This document shows, in pieces, positions 8,879 to 20,079 of a DNA stretch of 64,000 bases (position 1 is its first letter; each line of letters begins with the position of its first letter). The notes under the pieces were generated by a model. That model ran no database searches. It was not told the DNA's origin and saw only the letters and a list, made by a program, of their open reading frames with translations. The position numbers were made by a program, and so were the translations under genes. The DNA is from an uncultured Rhodospirillales bacterium (GTDB taxonomy: Bacteria; Pseudomonadota; Alphaproteobacteria; Rhodospirillales; JABHCV01), in assembly GCA_938092065.1 (NCBI GenBank), contig CALKND010000016.1:1-64000 (forward strand), written 5' to 3'.

Positions 8879-9232
8879 ATGCGCCATACAACATTATTAT
8901 TCCTGCTTATCGCGGGCGCCATCAGTATCGCTCTATTTTCAGTCAAATATCAGGTTCAAGATTTGGAAGATGATCTGAGGAGTTTGAATAGGTCAATCAC
9001 TATGGAACGGCAGTCAATTCATGTTTTAAATGCAGAATGGAGCCACCTGAATAATCCAGAAAGGTTAGGAAAACTGGCTCGGTGGCATCTTGGTATGCAA
9101 CCAATTGATCCAGCTCAGATGACAAATTTCAAGGGCATGGAACGCCTTACATTAGCTCCCCGCTTTAGAACAAAAGTTAATTCATCTGTTGTCGCCCCAC
9201 CTACTTACAGTGATGGGCAGGCAAAACCATGA
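8879..9232 (+). CDS. FtsL, divisome bitopic membrane protein
   Basis: A 117-residue protein with an N-terminal membrane segment (about residues 3-21), then a short coiled-coil periplasmic stretch (about 24-65) ending in the conserved 'LNNPERLGKLAR' region found in alphaproteobacterial FtsL. FtsL links FtsB, FtsQ and the FtsWI synthase at the septum. A good ribosome site (GGGAGGAAAAAC) precedes ATG 8879. The last four bases overlap the ftsI start. The weak conservation of the family means identity rests partly on position. Confidence 0.88.
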   Translation: MRHTTLLFLLIAGAISIALFSVKYQVQDLEDDLRSLNRSITMERQSIHVLNAEWSHLNNPERLGKLARWHLGMQPIDPAQMTNFKGMERLTLAPRFRTKVNSSVVAPPTYSDGQAKP

Positions 9233-10989
9233 GTCAAAATTATAATTTTGAAACATCTTCCGAGGTTCCCCCCCCTCGAGGAATGCCCGTGAATGAGACT
9301 ATCAGCCTAGAGGGGAATCTGAAACAAGCTCTAGAAACTGGGCGTAATCGTTTGCTGGTGACGGGCGTCATGTTTATAATTGCGTTTGTTGCCATTGGCG
9401 TTCGTCTTGTTGAGCTGAGCGCTTTTGGTGTTAGTGGACAAGAACGTTTTGCCCACCGAATTCCACTAGCTAGTATCGCGGTTGGACGTCCAGATATTAT
9501 TGATCGCAATGGTGTCGTTCTGGCGACATCATTGCCGACAGCCTCACTTTACGCAGATCCAAAAGATATTATGAATCCCAAGGAAGCAGCAGTCAAATTG
9601 GCAGGGATATTCCCTGAAATCAACTCCAATGAATTACTCTTAAAGCTGGAGTCGAAATCACGTTTTGTCTGGATTAATCGTAACCTAACCCCGAAGCAAC
9701 AGTATGCCGTTAACGCGCTCGGTCTTCCTGGAGTTTTATTTCGACGGGGTGAGCAGCGGGTTTATCCCCATGGTCGTGAAGCAGCGCACATTCTGGGTCT
9801 GACAGATATTGATGGTAAGGGCATTGCAGGAATAGAGAAGTATTTCGCTTCGAGCTTAATCAAGGGTGGGGAACCTTTGCAGTTGTCCATCGACGTCCGT
9901 GTTCAGAGCATGCTTAGGCAAGAATTGAGTTCAGCCATGGAGGAGTTTCAGGCCCTTGGCGCCGCAGGTGTGGTTCTTGATGCAAACACTGGTGAGATTG
10001 TCTCCATGGTTTCATTGCCGGACTTTGACCCAAATACCCCTGATAGCTTGCTTGGTACGGTTGGCTTTAACCGGGTGACTAAGGGTGTTTATGAAATGGG
10101 ATCTGCCTTTAAGCTGTTCACAGCGGCCATGGCTTTGGACAGTGGTACAGTTGGTATGGAAGATGGCTATGATGCATCTAAACCAATCAAAATTGCGCGT
10201 TTCACTATTAAAGACTACCACGGCAAAAACCGATGGCTATCTGTGCCGGAAATTCTCATTTACTCATCAAACATAGGCGCTGCAAAGATGTCGATGGATG
10301 TGGGAGCGAAAGCACAGAAATTCTATCTCGATCAATTAGGCTTGTTGCAGCCCTCAAGAGTTGAGTTGCCTGAGGTTGGCAAGCCCCAATATCCCGACCG
10401 CTGGGGTGATATATCAACCATGACCATATCGTATGGCCACGGTATATCTGTAAGCCCTCTGCAGTTGGCCGGTGCAGTAGGAGCCTTGGTCAATGGTGGC
10501 AAGCGAATACCATTGAGCTTGCTCAAACATCCCTCATCAAAGCCGCCTATTGGAACAAGAGTGCTCTCTGAGAAAACATCTCAGCAAATGCGCGAACTTA
10601 TGCGTCTGGCTGTAACAAATGGCACTGGCAAGAAAGCTGCCGCACAGGGATACCTAGTAGGTGGAAAAACTGGCACAGCTGAAAAACAAGTAAATGGTGG
10701 CTATGTAAAAAAATCTTTAATGTCTTCTTTTGTAGGTGCATTCCCAATAGACAAACCTCGCTATGTTATTCTGACCATGCTTGATGAGCCAAAGGGAACT
10801 GAGCGAACATTCAATTATGCAACTGGTGGCTGGGTTGCGGCCCCCATTGTTAGTCGCTTGGTTTCGCGAATGGCTTCCTTGTTGGGAATTTTGCCACGCT
10901 CAAAAGAAGCCCCAAATATTGAATTGAAAGCAATTAAACCTCGCTTAGCATCGCTAGGTTTAAAACCTTTAAGCGGTGAGGGTCGATAA
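9229..10989 (+). CDS. FtsI (PBP3), septal peptidoglycan transpeptidase
   Basis: A 586-residue class B penicillin-binding protein that cross-links septal peptidoglycan. A membrane anchor lies near residues 45-62 and the dimerisation domain follows. The transpeptidase motifs are Ser292-x-x-Lys295 (SAFK), the SSN triad at 346-348, and KTGT at 480-483. It overlaps ftsL by four bases (ATGA), so translation is coupled. The periplasmic product would work with FtsW, encoded further along the operon. Confidence 0.96.
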   Translation: MSQNYNFETSSEVPPPRGMPVNETISLEGNLKQALETGRNRLLVTGVMFIIAFVAIGVRLVELSAFGVSGQERFAHRIPLASIAVGRPDIIDRNGVVLATSLPTASLYADPKDIMNPKEAAVKLAGIFPEINSNELLLKLESKSRFVWINRNLTPKQQYAVNALGLPGVLFRRGEQRVYPHGREAAHILGLTDIDGKGIAGIEKYFASSLIKGGEPLQLSIDVRVQSMLRQELSSAMEEFQALGAAGVVLDANTGEIVSMVSLPDFDPNTPDSLLGTVGFNRVTKGVYEMGSAFKLFTAAMALDSGTVGMEDGYDASKPIKIARFTIKDYHGKNRWLSVPEILIYSSNIGAAKMSMDVGAKAQKFYLDQLGLLQPSRVELPEVGKPQYPDRWGDISTMTISYGHGISVSPLQLAGAVGALVNGGKRIPLSLLKHPSSKPPIGTRVLSEKTSQQMRELMRLAVTNGTGKKAAAQGYLVGGKTGTAEKQVNGGYVKKSLMSSFVGAFPIDKPRYVILTMLDEPKGTERTFNYATGGWVAAPIVSRLVSRMASLLGILPRSKEAPNIELKAIKPRLASLGLKPLSGEGR

Positions 10990-10990
10990 A

Positions 10991-12442
10991 TTGCGCCTTA
11001 TTGATTTATTGGATGGAGACCTGAACAAATTGAGTAATGGTGTGGTCATCAAAGATTTGGAGATAACTGGACTAACGTGCGATTCACGCAAAGTTAATCC
11101 TGGCTTCCTTTTTGTTGCCATTCCTGGTTCTTGTAGAGATGGCCGTGATTATATTGATGACGCTTTTAAACGCGGAGCCAGCGCTGCTCTGGCCCCGATA
11201 GGAACCTCGGGTTACGGAGATATAGTGGTTTTTACTTCTGAAAATACCCGGAAAAGCTACGCCCAAATGGCTGCACGATTTTTTAACCAGCAGCCCCCAA
11301 GAATAGCCGCTGTTACCGGCACAAACGGTAAAACTTCAGTTGTATCATTCGTCCGTCAAATTTGGGAAAGCCTTGGCAGTCAAGCGGCCAGTTTAGGCAC
11401 CCTAGGAATCGACGCGCCCGGCTATCAAACTAGCAAGGGGCTAACAACGCTTGATCCTGTAGATCTGCATGAATGTCTTGCTCTTTTGAGAAAACGTGGC
11501 ATTGAAACTCTAGCCTTGGAGGCGTCTTCACATGGCCTCGACCAGTATCGACTCGACGGCGTTAATGTTTCCATCGCCGGTTTCACTAATCTAGGCCGCG
11601 ATCACATGGATTACCATGGCTCTAAAGAAAAATATCTGAGTGCCAAGAAACGGCTATTCAGTGAAGTACTGGCAGACGATGGGGTATCTGTATTAAATGC
11701 AGATAGTGAAGCCTATTTAATTTTATTAGAATCGGCTCGTGGTCGTGTCGTCAGTTATGGCCGCAAAGGAACAGATATTCGCCTTGACAATATACAGGTT
11801 TTTGAGGGTGGACAGCGCCTTTTGTTAAGTGTCATGGGAAATACATATAAAATTACTTTACCGTTATCAGGCTTTTTCCAAGTAGAAAATGCTATGTGCG
11901 CTCTTGGTATTGTAATTGCCGATGGTGCGGATATAGCAAAAGCCGTAAAGACATTAGAGAATTTGCAAGGGGTACCAGGTCGTTTGCAACATGTTGGAAA
12001 CAGCCCTGATGGTGCAACCATTTATGTGGATTTTGCCCACACACCTGATGCCTTAGCGGCCATTTTAAAAACATTACGCCCGTATGCTGAGAGAAATCTA
12101 AATTTAGTTTTTGGCTGTGGTGGCGAACGGGATGCTGGCAAGCGCCGAGATATGGGACGTATTGCCAGTAAGCTGGCTGACAAAATTATTGTTACTGATG
12201 ACAACCCGCGAAGTGAGGATGCCGCTAATATCCGTGCTCAATCTCTTGCAGCCTGCCCGGCAGCTTTGGAAATTGGTGATCGAGCACAAGCTATCAGGCG
12301 GGCCATTGCTCAGTTGCAAAAGGGGGACATTCTTGTCATTGCAGGAAAGGGGCATGAGACAGGTCAGCTTATAAAAGGCGTTGAATACCCATTTAATGAC
12401 GCTGAAGAAATTCGTGCTGTTCTCAAGGAGATTGGATCATGA
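10991..12442 (+). CDS. MurE, UDP-MurNAc-L-Ala-D-Glu:meso-DAP ligase
   Basis: An ATP-dependent cytoplasmic ligase adding the third stem residue. It has the ATP loop GTNGKTS (about residue 107) and the DNPR motif in the C-terminal domain, which marks meso-diaminopimelate rather than lysine specificity. The start is uncertain. A TTG at 10991 gives the family-like N-terminus MRLIDLLDGD and has GAGGG at 10978-10982 with eight bases spacing; a GTG at 10976 would add five residues but has no ribosome site. The TTG follows the ftsI stop by one base. The length, about 483 residues, is normal. Confidence 0.95.
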   Translation: MRLIDLLDGDLNKLSNGVVIKDLEITGLTCDSRKVNPGFLFVAIPGSCRDGRDYIDDAFKRGASAALAPIGTSGYGDIVVFTSENTRKSYAQMAARFFNQQPPRIAAVTGTNGKTSVVSFVRQIWESLGSQAASLGTLGIDAPGYQTSKGLTTLDPVDLHECLALLRKRGIETLALEASSHGLDQYRLDGVNVSIAGFTNLGRDHMDYHGSKEKYLSAKKRLFSEVLADDGVSVLNADSEAYLILLESARGRVVSYGRKGTDIRLDNIQVFEGGQRLLLSVMGNTYKITLPLSGFFQVENAMCALGIVIADGADIAKAVKTLENLQGVPGRLQHVGNSPDGATIYVDFAHTPDALAAILKTLRPYAERNLNLVFGCGGERDAGKRRDMGRIASKLADKIIVTDDNPRSEDAANIRAQSLAACPAALEIGDRAQAIRRAIAQLQKGDILVIAGKGHETGQLIKGVEYPFNDAEEIRAVLKEIGS

Positions 12443-13845
12443 TGCCCCTTTGGACTTCAGCCCAAGTAGAGCATGTAACACAAGGACGCGCTTCTGGTGA
12501 ATGGATTGCGGGTGGTGTTTCCATAGATAGTCGTACTCTTGAAGAGGGTGACCTTTTCGTTGCTCTGCATGGCCCTAACTTTGATGGTCATGATTTTGTT
12601 TCTGATGCTCTTTCAAAAGGAGCTGTTGCTGCGATTGTTGATAAAGACAACGAAGGTTCTGTACTTAAGGTGGAAGACACATTGATCGCTCTTGAGGCCC
12701 TTGGTCGGGCAGCGCGTGAAAGAACCAGTGCGACAATCATTGCAGTTACTGGCAGCGTAGGAAAGACAGGATCAAAAGATGCTTTGAAATTTGCACTTTC
12801 CCGTCAGGCCAAAACATCTGCAAATACGGGTAGTTTAAACAATCACTGGGGGGTTCCCCTAAGCCTGTCGCGTATGCCATCCAAGACGACCTACGGAATT
12901 TTTGAATTGGGGATGAATCACTCAGGTGAGATTAATCTCTTATCAAAAATGGTGCGGCCCCACGTTGTGCTGATCACCACAGTTGAGGCTGTTCATAGTG
13001 AATATTTTGATAGTGATGAAGCTATTGCCGATGCTAAAGCCGAAATTTTTGCTGGCTTGGAGTTGGATGGGGTTGCTGTTCTTAACTGTGATAATAAACA
13101 TTTTCATCGGTTGGCGGCAACTGCCAAGGCTATGGGTATCACCAAGATAATTGGTTTTGGAGCTTGGGGTGGAGCTGACTTTAGATTGCTCGAGGCAGTG
13201 CCAGACAATGGTGGCACTGTGGTGAAGGCTGATCTTGCAGGAACAGAATTGATTTATCGTCTGGCTGTTTCTGGACGCCACTGGGTGCTTAACTCTTTGG
13301 GTGTGCTTGCTGCTATTGCCGCTGCTGGTGGAGATATTAGAATCGCCGCCGCTGCCCTTGGCGAAATGGAAGCAGGAAAAGGCCGTGGAGCATTTCATAT
13401 GCTGCAAACTGTAAATGGAGAATTTACCCTGATAGATGAAAGCTATAACGCAAGCCCTGTTTCCATGAAGGCGGCCATTGAAGTTCTCGGGGCGACCAAA
13501 CTAGGCAGCGGTGGACGCCGTATTGCTGTGCTTGGTGATATGCTGGAACTAGGACAGGGTTCTACTCGGCTTCACGCTGGGCTTGCTAGCGTGTTGGAAA
13601 AGGAAGCGATTGATCTTGTTTTTACGGCAGGAGACCAAATGGCATATTTAGCAAAGGCACTTGATCCAGTAATGAGTGCGGGTCACGCCAAAAATACGAG
13701 TATCCTTAGGTCAATGGTCCTTAAAGAAATTCAGCCCGGAGACGTAGTTGTTGTCAAAGGATCAGCAGGAAGTAATACAGGCATCATAGTTCAGGCTTTA
13801 CTGGATCTTAATCAAAAACCTTCTGATAGGGGGTGCCAAAAGTAA
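12439..13845 (+). CDS. MurF, UDP-MurNAc-tripeptide:D-Ala-D-Ala ligase
   Basis: A 468-residue Mur ligase completing the pentapeptide by adding D-alanyl-D-alanine, using ATP. Visible features are the N-terminal substrate-binding block ([18 protein letters not shown]), the P-loop [13 protein letters not shown], the N-x-N-x-W-G-V-P-L motif (NNHWGVPLS), and the C-terminal DESYNASP block typical of MurF. The start codon overlaps the murE stop (ATGATG; either ATG may be used). It overlaps mraY by one base. Confidence 0.96.
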   Translation: MMPLWTSAQVEHVTQGRASGEWIAGGVSIDSRTLEEGDLFVALHGPNFDGHDFVSDALSKGAVAAIVDKDNEGSVLKVEDTLIALEALGRAARERTSATIIAVTGSVGKTGSKDALKFALSRQAKTSANTGSLNNHWGVPLSLSRMPSKTTYGIFELGMNHSGEINLLSKMVRPHVVLITTVEAVHSEYFDSDEAIADAKAEIFAGLELDGVAVLNCDNKHFHRLAATAKAMGITKIIGFGAWGGADFRLLEAVPDNGGTVVKADLAGTELIYRLAVSGRHWVLNSLGVLAAIAAAGGDIRIAAAALGEMEAGKGRGAFHMLQTVNGEFTLIDESYNASPVSMKAAIEVLGATKLGSGGRRIAVLGDMLELGQGSTRLHAGLASVLEKEAIDLVFTAGDQMAYLAKALDPVMSAGHAKNTSILRSMVLKEIQPGDVVVVKGSAGSNTGIIVQALLDLNQKPSDRGCQK

Positions 13846-14933
13846 TGCTTTATCACTTTCTTTACCCCATGGCCGATCAATTTGCGATTTTGAACGTTTT
13901 CAAGTATCTGACTTTTCGCACTGGTGGTGCTGTTCTTACAGCTTTGATTATTAGTTTTCTGGTTGGGCCGGTATTAATAGACACTTTGCGTGCGCGGCAA
14001 AAAGGAGGCCAGCCAATCCGTGATGATGGACCCGAAGGCCATCTTCTTTCCAAACAGGGGACGCCGACCATGGGAGGCTTTATGATCCTGCTAGCGTTTG
14101 GTTTGTCGACCTTACTATGGGCTAATTTAGATAATGGTTATATCTGGGCGGCTATGGGTGTGACCATGGCTTATGGATTTATCGGATTTATTGATGACTA
14201 TCTGAAAATTCTGAGGAGGGACAGTAATGGACTATCAGGTCGTGTAAAAATTATTTTACAAGCATTGACAGCTTTTATAGCGACCCTATGGATCATGCAG
14301 TTGCTGCCTGGAGATCTTACAACCACTCTGGCCGTGCCTTTCTTCAAGAATTTTCTTATTGATATTGGTAATTGGTTCCTACTCCTCGCAATTGTTGTAA
14401 TGGTCGGTGCCTCTAATGCGGTGAACTTGACCGATGGGTTGGATGGCCTAGCTATTGGCCCAGTGATGATTGCTGCTGCAGTTTTTGCTTTGATTGCGTA
14501 CTTGATAGGTCACTCCGGGTTTTCATCCTATTTGCAAATTCATCATGTTCCAGGCGCTGGCGAGCTAGCTGTGTTTTGCGGAGCATTGATCGGGGGTGGC
14601 CTTGGTTTTCTCTGGTTCAATGCGCCTCCAGCAAAAGTATTTATGGGCGATACAGGATCTCTAGCTCTAGGAGGTGCGTTGGGCGTGGTCAGCGTAATCA
14701 CTAAACATGAACTGGTTCTTGCAATCGTAGGTGGATTATTTGTTTTGGAGACCATTTCGGTGATTGTCCAGGTAGCCTCATTCAAACTGACGGGAAAACG
14801 TATCTTTGCCATGGCCCCCTTGCATCATCATTTTGAGAAAAAAGGATGGGCGGAATCAACTATTGTAATTCGCTTCTGGATAATTGCGCTGATACTGGCG
14901 CTAGTTGGTCTTTCAACGTTGAAGCTCAGGTAG
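13845..14933 (+). CDS. MraY, phospho-MurNAc-pentapeptide translocase
   Basis: An integral membrane enzyme of about 362 residues that transfers phospho-MurNAc-pentapeptide to undecaprenyl phosphate, forming lipid I. Several membrane helices are apparent, and the conserved blocks are clear: [20 protein letters not shown], the acidic FIDDYLK motif, [10 protein letters not shown], and [12 protein letters not shown] with the histidine cluster. I place the start at ATG 13845, overlapping the murF stop as TAATG, since it gives the typical N-terminus MLYHFLYP; a GTG at 13833 is an alternative. AGGGGG lies 11 bases upstream. Confidence 0.97.
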   Translation: MLYHFLYPMADQFAILNVFKYLTFRTGGAVLTALIISFLVGPVLIDTLRARQKGGQPIRDDGPEGHLLSKQGTPTMGGFMILLAFGLSTLLWANLDNGYIWAAMGVTMAYGFIGFIDDYLKILRRDSNGLSGRVKIILQALTAFIATLWIMQLLPGDLTTTLAVPFFKNFLIDIGNWFLLLAIVVMVGASNAVNLTDGLDGLAIGPVMIAAAVFALIAYLIGHSGFSSYLQIHHVPGAGELAVFCGALIGGGLGFLWFNAPPAKVFMGDTGSLALGGALGVVSVITKHELVLAIVGGLFVLETISVIVQVASFKLTGKRIFAMAPLHHHFEKKGWAESTIVIRFWIIALILALVGLSTLKLR

Positions 14934-14949
14934 TGGGAGTTTTGTTAGT

Positions 14950-16350
14950 ATGATCAACATTTCTTCTTTTTCTAGGCTGCCAGTTTGTGTCTTTGGACTT
15001 GGCTGCTCAGGCTTTTCCAGTGCCCTCGCATTAAAATATAGTGGTGCCCTTGTTTCCGTCTGGGATGATAGTGAAATTGCTCGCCTCCAAGCCTTGGAGG
15101 CTGGCCTTGAACTGGTTGATTTGTATAGGGCTGATTGGAGTGCCTACAGTGCGTTGGTATTGTCTCCTGGCGTCGCCCTTAATCACCCTGAGCCTCATAT
15201 TATTGTTCAGCGTGCTCGAGAAAATGGAATAGAAATTATTGGTGATATTGAACTGCTTGCGCGAAGCAACCTTAAGGCGCGGGTAATAGGTATTACCGGA
15301 ACCAACGGCAAATCAACCACAACGGCTTTAATTGGACATCTCCTACATAACGCCGGGCATAGGGTTCAGGTAGGGGGAAATTTAGGCGTTCCTGTACTGG
15401 ATTTAGATCCTATGGATGAAGTGGGTAATTACGTACTTGAGATGTCGTCCTACCAATTGGATTTAACCCATTCCCTCGCCTTTGATGTAGCTTTGTTGCT
15501 TAATTTAAGCGCGGATCACCTTGAGCGACATGGTGGCATGGATGGTTACATTTCTTCCAAAAAAAGAATTTTTGCTAAACAAGGTAACAGCCATACAGCT
15601 ATTGTTGGCCTAGATGATACCTCCTCTAGGAATGTTCATGAAGAACTAAAAAAGGTTGGAGTGAAAAATATCATTGGCATCTCTGGAGAACAGCCTGTCC
15701 CAGGAGGTGTTTATGTCCATTCGGGAATACTGTATGATTGTATTGAAGAAGGAATGGCTGTAGCTGTAATCAATCTTACTCAAATGCCAAATTTGCCTGG
15801 TGTTCATAATGCGCAGAATATCGCTGCAGCGTATGCGGCTGTCCGGACTTGTGGACTTAAACGTGAAGCAATTATATCTGGTATGGTGTCATTCAAAGGC
15901 CTTGCCCACCGTCAGGAACTGCTCGCCGTTATTGATGGTGTAGCTTATGTCAATGACAGCAAAGCTACTAATGGTGAGTCAGCGGCTCGAGCTCTTTCCT
16001 GCTATGGCAACGTTTATTGGATTGCAGGAGGCCGCGCCAAGGATGGAGGAATAGAAGCGGCTAGGCCGTACCTTGATAGAGTTCGCCATGTGTATTTAAT
16101 TGGGGAAGCTGCTAACAATTTTGCCCGAAATTTGGAGAGTGAGATACCGGTTACAGTTTCTGGTAAACTGCAAAGTGCCGTCGGAGAAGCACGTGAAAGT
16201 GCCTTGGCTGAAACTGGTGATGGTGCTGTCGTATTGTTTTCTCCGGCTTGCGCATCATTTGATCAATTTGATAATTTTGAATCTCGTGGGGAAGCTTTTC
16301 GTGATCTTGTCGATGCCCTTCCAGGGAACCGCACGGGGGTGGGCGCATGA
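14950..16350 (+). CDS. MurD, UDP-MurNAc-L-alanine:D-glutamate ligase
   Basis: A 466-residue cytoplasmic Mur ligase adding D-glutamate. It has the Rossmann-like N-terminal UDP-binding region (VCVFGLGCSGFSSA), the ATP loop GITGTNGKSTTTAL, the SSYQLDLT motif and the C-terminal NDSKATN block diagnostic of MurD. It follows mraY after 16 bases and overlaps ftsW by four bases. Confidence 0.96.
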   Translation: MINISSFSRLPVCVFGLGCSGFSSALALKYSGALVSVWDDSEIARLQALEAGLELVDLYRADWSAYSALVLSPGVALNHPEPHIIVQRARENGIEIIGDIELLARSNLKARVIGITGTNGKSTTTALIGHLLHNAGHRVQVGGNLGVPVLDLDPMDEVGNYVLEMSSYQLDLTHSLAFDVALLLNLSADHLERHGGMDGYISSKKRIFAKQGNSHTAIVGLDDTSSRNVHEELKKVGVKNIIGISGEQPVPGGVYVHSGILYDCIEEGMAVAVINLTQMPNLPGVHNAQNIAAAYAAVRTCGLKREAIISGMVSFKGLAHRQELLAVIDGVAYVNDSKATNGESAARALSCYGNVYWIAGGRAKDGGIEAARPYLDRVRHVYLIGEAANNFARNLESEIPVTVSGKLQSAVGEARESALAETGDGAVVLFSPACASFDQFDNFESRGEAFRDLVDALPGNRTGVGA

Positions 16351-17537
16351 CGACACTCCCACGAACTGATACAAGCTTGTTTGGCCGATGGTGGTGGACT
16401 GTTGATCGATGGATGTTGATGGCAATTTTTGCTATATCCGCTATTGGGGCATTATTGACCCTCGCTGCTTCGCCTGCGGTTGCAGAGCATTACGGCTTTG
16501 ACACCTATCACTTTGTCCACCGTCAGTTCGTTTTTCTGCCGGTATCACTTTTGGTTATGGTTTTGGTCTCTTTGATGACCCCGAGGGGTATTAGAAGACT
16601 AGCAGTTGGCTGCGCTGGAATTGCTCTTTTAGGAATGATAGCAACACTTTTTGTTGGTGAAGAAATAAAGGGAGCAAGTCGTTGGCTTCATATTGCCAGC
16701 TTTTCATTGCAACCCTCAGAATTTATCAAGCCGGCTTTCGCAGTTATTGCTGCCTGGCTATTCGCTGAGAGTCGAGAAAATTCTAGTTTACCGGGTAATA
16801 AACTCGCAACTTTTCTATTTATGATCATTGTGGTGCTCTTGTTGTTGCAGCCAGATGTGGGTATGACGTCAGTCGTTGCTGCCATTTGGGGAATAGAGTT
16901 TTTCCTTGCTGGCTTGCCACTTTTTCTGGTGGTGGCAGTGGCGTTTTTGTTTATGGGTGGAATTGTTGGTGCGTACTTTACTTTTGGTCATGTGCAAATT
17001 CGGGTTGATCGTTTTTTAGACCCCGCCACTGGAGAGGGCTATCAGGTGACCCGCGCATTGGAAGCATTTCGTAATGGTGGACTTTTTGGGCGCGGACCTG
17101 GAGAGGGTCGCGTTAAAGAGGTGCTGCCTGACGCTCATGCAGATTTTATATTTGCTGTCGCTGGTGAAGAATTCGGCCTGATTGCCTGTTTGGTAATGCT
17201 TGGCCTGTTTGCCTCAATTGTACTCAGGGGGTTTTCACGTGCATTACAAGAAGGCGATCTTTTCATTATGTTGGCCTCAGCGGGGCTTATCGTCCAGTTT
17301 GGCTTGCAGGTGATCATTAATCTCGCCTCCACATTGAATATGATTCCACCAAAAGGAATGACCTTGCCCTTTGTTTCTTATGGTGGGTCTTCGACTTTAG
17401 CTTTGGCTATTGGTATGGGAATGATGTTGGCTCTGACCCGTGAACGATCTGGAGGCGTGGGTTTAAAGCGTATGCGTTCTTCCAAGGTCTCAGGAGCGGG
17501 ACTGCTTGAAAAACTAGCACCAGGGGGTGTTAGATAA
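16347..17537 (+). CDS. FtsW, SEDS-family septal glycan polymerase
   Basis: A 396-residue polytopic membrane protein of the SEDS family, with about ten hydrophobic helices. It polymerises lipid II into glycan chains with FtsI. Family blocks present are KGASRWLHIASFSLQPSEF with the catalytic-region acidic neighbourhood, LLQPDVG, GRGPGEGRVKEVLPDAHADFIFAV, and LPFVSYGGSS. It begins inside the last codons of murD (ATGA overlap) and its TAA overlaps the murG ATG. Confidence 0.97.
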   Translation: MTTLPRTDTSLFGRWWWTVDRWMLMAIFAISAIGALLTLAASPAVAEHYGFDTYHFVHRQFVFLPVSLLVMVLVSLMTPRGIRRLAVGCAGIALLGMIATLFVGEEIKGASRWLHIASFSLQPSEFIKPAFAVIAAWLFAESRENSSLPGNKLATFLFMIIVVLLLLQPDVGMTSVVAAIWGIEFFLAGLPLFLVVAVAFLFMGGIVGAYFTFGHVQIRVDRFLDPATGEGYQVTRALEAFRNGGLFGRGPGEGRVKEVLPDAHADFIFAVAGEEFGLIACLVMLGLFASIVLRGFSRALQEGDLFIMLASAGLIVQFGLQVIINLASTLNMIPPKGMTLPFVSYGGSSTLALAIGMGMMLALTRERSGGVGLKRMRSSKVSGAGLLEKLAPGGVR

Positions 17538-18652
17538 TGGTTTTGTCAGAAAATGTAATAGTTCTAGCTGCTGGCGGCACCGGTGGGCACGTCTTCCCTG
17601 CCGAAGCGTTGGCTGCGGAACTGACCAGACGTGGTTACAAACTTAGACTGATCACGGATAGTCGTGGTTGTGCATTGGGTAATCTTGAAACCCATAGGAT
17701 TCGTGCGGGAGGTGTTGCTGGAAAAAACTTCACTTCACTTCTCCGTAGTGGGCCAGAACTTGCCATAGGCACTATGCAATCCTGGTCACTTTTAAAAAAA
17801 CTAAAGCCTAGGGCCGTTATTGGATTTGGTGGATATGCATCTGTACCTACAATGCTAGCTGCAACATTTGGTAGCTACAATTCCATCATACACGAACAAA
17901 ATGCGGTTTTAGGCCGTGCCAATAGATTTCTTGCAAGCCGTGTGAACCGAATTGCTACCTCATTTAAAGGCACGCGTTTAGTCCCAAAGTCTGCATTAAG
18001 TAAAGTTGTGTACACAGGCATGCCAGTCCGGCCTGAGGTTGCAGCTGTAAGAAATCTTCCTTACCCTGAATTGGACAATAATGGCGAACTCTGCCTGCTG
18101 GTTCTTGGCGGCTCTCAAGGGGCCCACATTCTTAGTAAAGTAATTCCTGAAGCTATTGCCCGTCTTGGCACAGATCTTAAATCGCGCCTTTTTATAAGCC
18201 AACAATGTCGGCCAGAAGATTTGGACAGCGCTCGTAATTCTTTTAAGCGCATAGCTGTTAATGTGAAGTTAGAGAGTTTTTTTAATGACATTCCAGAACT
18301 TTTTGCGCGTAGCCATTTGTTGCTATGTAGGTCGGGCGCTTCGACGGTGTCAGAAGCTATGACCGTTGGCAGGCCTGCAATACTGGTCCCTTACCCCCAC
18401 GCAGTTGACGACCATCAAACATTCAATGCACATGCGCTTGACGAAGTGGGAGGGGGCTGGTTAATGCCTCAGGAAAGTTTTACTCCCGACGGATTGGCTG
18501 AACGGCTTGGCTCATTGCTTACTGTACCTAGAATTCTTAAACGGGCAGCTGAGTGTTCAAGAAGTTCGGGTCAACCAGATGCAGCGGTTAGGCTCGCTGA
18601 TGCAGTCTGTGATCTGATAGGCAATGATGAAAATGAAAGGAGAGCTGCATGA
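17537..18652 (+). CDS. MurG, lipid II-forming GlcNAc transferase
   Basis: A 371-residue GT28 glycosyltransferase that adds GlcNAc to lipid I on the inner membrane face. Signature segments are [16 protein letters not shown] (about residues 10-25), [20 protein letters not shown], and the UDP-GlcNAc site region [13 protein letters not shown] and DDHQTFNA. The start overlaps the ftsW stop by one base (TAATG). Confidence 0.97.
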   Translation: MVLSENVIVLAAGGTGGHVFPAEALAAELTRRGYKLRLITDSRGCALGNLETHRIRAGGVAGKNFTSLLRSGPELAIGTMQSWSLLKKLKPRAVIGFGGYASVPTMLAATFGSYNSIIHEQNAVLGRANRFLASRVNRIATSFKGTRLVPKSALSKVVYTGMPVRPEVAAVRNLPYPELDNNGELCLLVLGGSQGAHILSKVIPEAIARLGTDLKSRLFISQQCRPEDLDSARNSFKRIAVNVKLESFFNDIPELFARSHLLLCRSGASTVSEAMTVGRPAILVPYPHAVDDHQTFNAHALDEVGGGWLMPQESFTPDGLAERLGSLLTVPRILKRAAECSRSSGQPDAAVRLADAVCDLIGNDENERRAA

Positions 18653-20079
18653 GGGCGCTATCTCTTTCAATTGGTACCATTCATTTTGTTGGTATTGGTG
18701 GCATAGGCATGAGCGGCATTGCCGAAATATTGCATAATCTTGGATATTCGGTGCAAGGCAGCGATATGTCTGACAGTGCTAATGTCAAACGACTACAGGA
18801 AATGGGCATTAAAGTGGCTATTGGCCATAATGAATATAACCTTGGCAACGCACAGGTTGTGGTTGTTTCATCTGCAGTTAAAGATGAGAACCCAGAAGTC
18901 ATGGTTGCTCGAAGTAAGCTGCTTCCTGTTGTACGCCGTGCTGAAATGCTGGGTGAGCTAATGCGTTTAAAATGGTCTATTGCAGTTGGCGGCACCCATG
19001 GAAAAACGACAACGACATCCCTGATCGCAGCAATTCTAGAAGCAGCAGACATGGATCCGACAGTGATAAATGGGGGTATCATAAATGCCCTTGGAACCAA
19101 TGCAAAGTTGGGTGATGGCGACTGGATGGTAGCTGAAGCTGATGAGTCTGACGGCACCTTCCTAAAGCTTCCAGCCACTATTGCCGTGGTCACCAACATT
19201 GATCCTGAGCATCTTGACCATTACGGCGATTTCGATACTTTGCGTTCAGCCTTTGACGCCTTTGTACAAAACATTCCGTTTTATGGCTTTGCTGCTCTTT
19301 GTATTGATCATATAGAGGTTCAAGCGATGATCCCCAGAGTTTCTGATCGTAAGGTTGTGACTTATGGCTTTAGTCCGCAGGCAGATGTGCGTGCAGTCAA
19401 CGTCAAACGAGCGAAGGATGGTATCTGTATGGATGTGGTTATTAATGACCGCAAGGCGATTTCGACGCGCACACTCCAGGCTGTCAATCTGCCAATGTTC
19501 GGTGACCATAATATTCAAAATGCCTTAGCCGCTATAGCTATCGCTAGCGAAATGGGTATCGAAGATGATATTTTGCAGGGAGGTCTAGCTAATTTTGAGG
19601 GGGTTAAAAGGCGATTTACAAAAACTGGTGAAGTTGATGGAGTCACAGTGATTGATGATTATGGTCATCATCCTGTCGAAATCTTGGCAGTTCTTGCCGC
19701 TGCCCGCGAAGCCAGTGAAGGCCAAGTTATTGCTGTCATGCAACCGCACAGGTACACTCGATTACGTGATTTATTTGAGGATTTCTGCACTTGTTTCAAT
19801 GATGCGGATGCAGTTCTGGTCACCGATGTCTTCGCTGCTGGTGAAGCACCAATTAAAGGCATTGACCGTGACGCTCTTGTCAGAGGTTTGCGTGAACGCG
19901 GCCATCGAACTGTGATGCCACTACTAGATAGTGCGCATCTGCCCGGTATAATAAATGACTTAAGCGGGCCCGGGGATATGGTTGTTTGTCTTGGTGCAGG
20001 TAGTATTACCCAACTTGCTAATGCGCTTCCTGAAAAGCTTCGTATGTTGCGTTACGGGTCTGAAGAGAACGACGAATGA
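18649..20079 (+). CDS. MurC, UDP-MurNAc:L-alanine ligase
   Basis: A 476-residue Mur ligase attaching the first stem residue. It has the N-terminal [15 protein letters not shown] motif, the P-loop [11 protein letters not shown], the EADESDGTF block and the DDYGHHPVE motif of MurC. It begins four bases before the murG end and overlaps murB by four bases. It closes the set of Mur ligases encoded here. Confidence 0.97.
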   Translation: MRALSLSIGTIHFVGIGGIGMSGIAEILHNLGYSVQGSDMSDSANVKRLQEMGIKVAIGHNEYNLGNAQVVVVSSAVKDENPEVMVARSKLLPVVRRAEMLGELMRLKWSIAVGGTHGKTTTTSLIAAILEAADMDPTVINGGIINALGTNAKLGDGDWMVAEADESDGTFLKLPATIAVVTNIDPEHLDHYGDFDTLRSAFDAFVQNIPFYGFAALCIDHIEVQAMIPRVSDRKVVTYGFSPQADVRAVNVKRAKDGICMDVVINDRKAISTRTLQAVNLPMFGDHNIQNALAAIAIASEMGIEDDILQGGLANFEGVKRRFTKTGEVDGVTVIDDYGHHPVEILAVLAAAREASEGQVIAVMQPHRYTRLRDLFEDFCTCFNDADAVLVTDVFAAGEAPIKGIDRDALVRGLRERGHRTVMPLLDSAHLPGIINDLSGPGDMVVCLGAGSITQLANALPEKLRMLRYGSEENDE

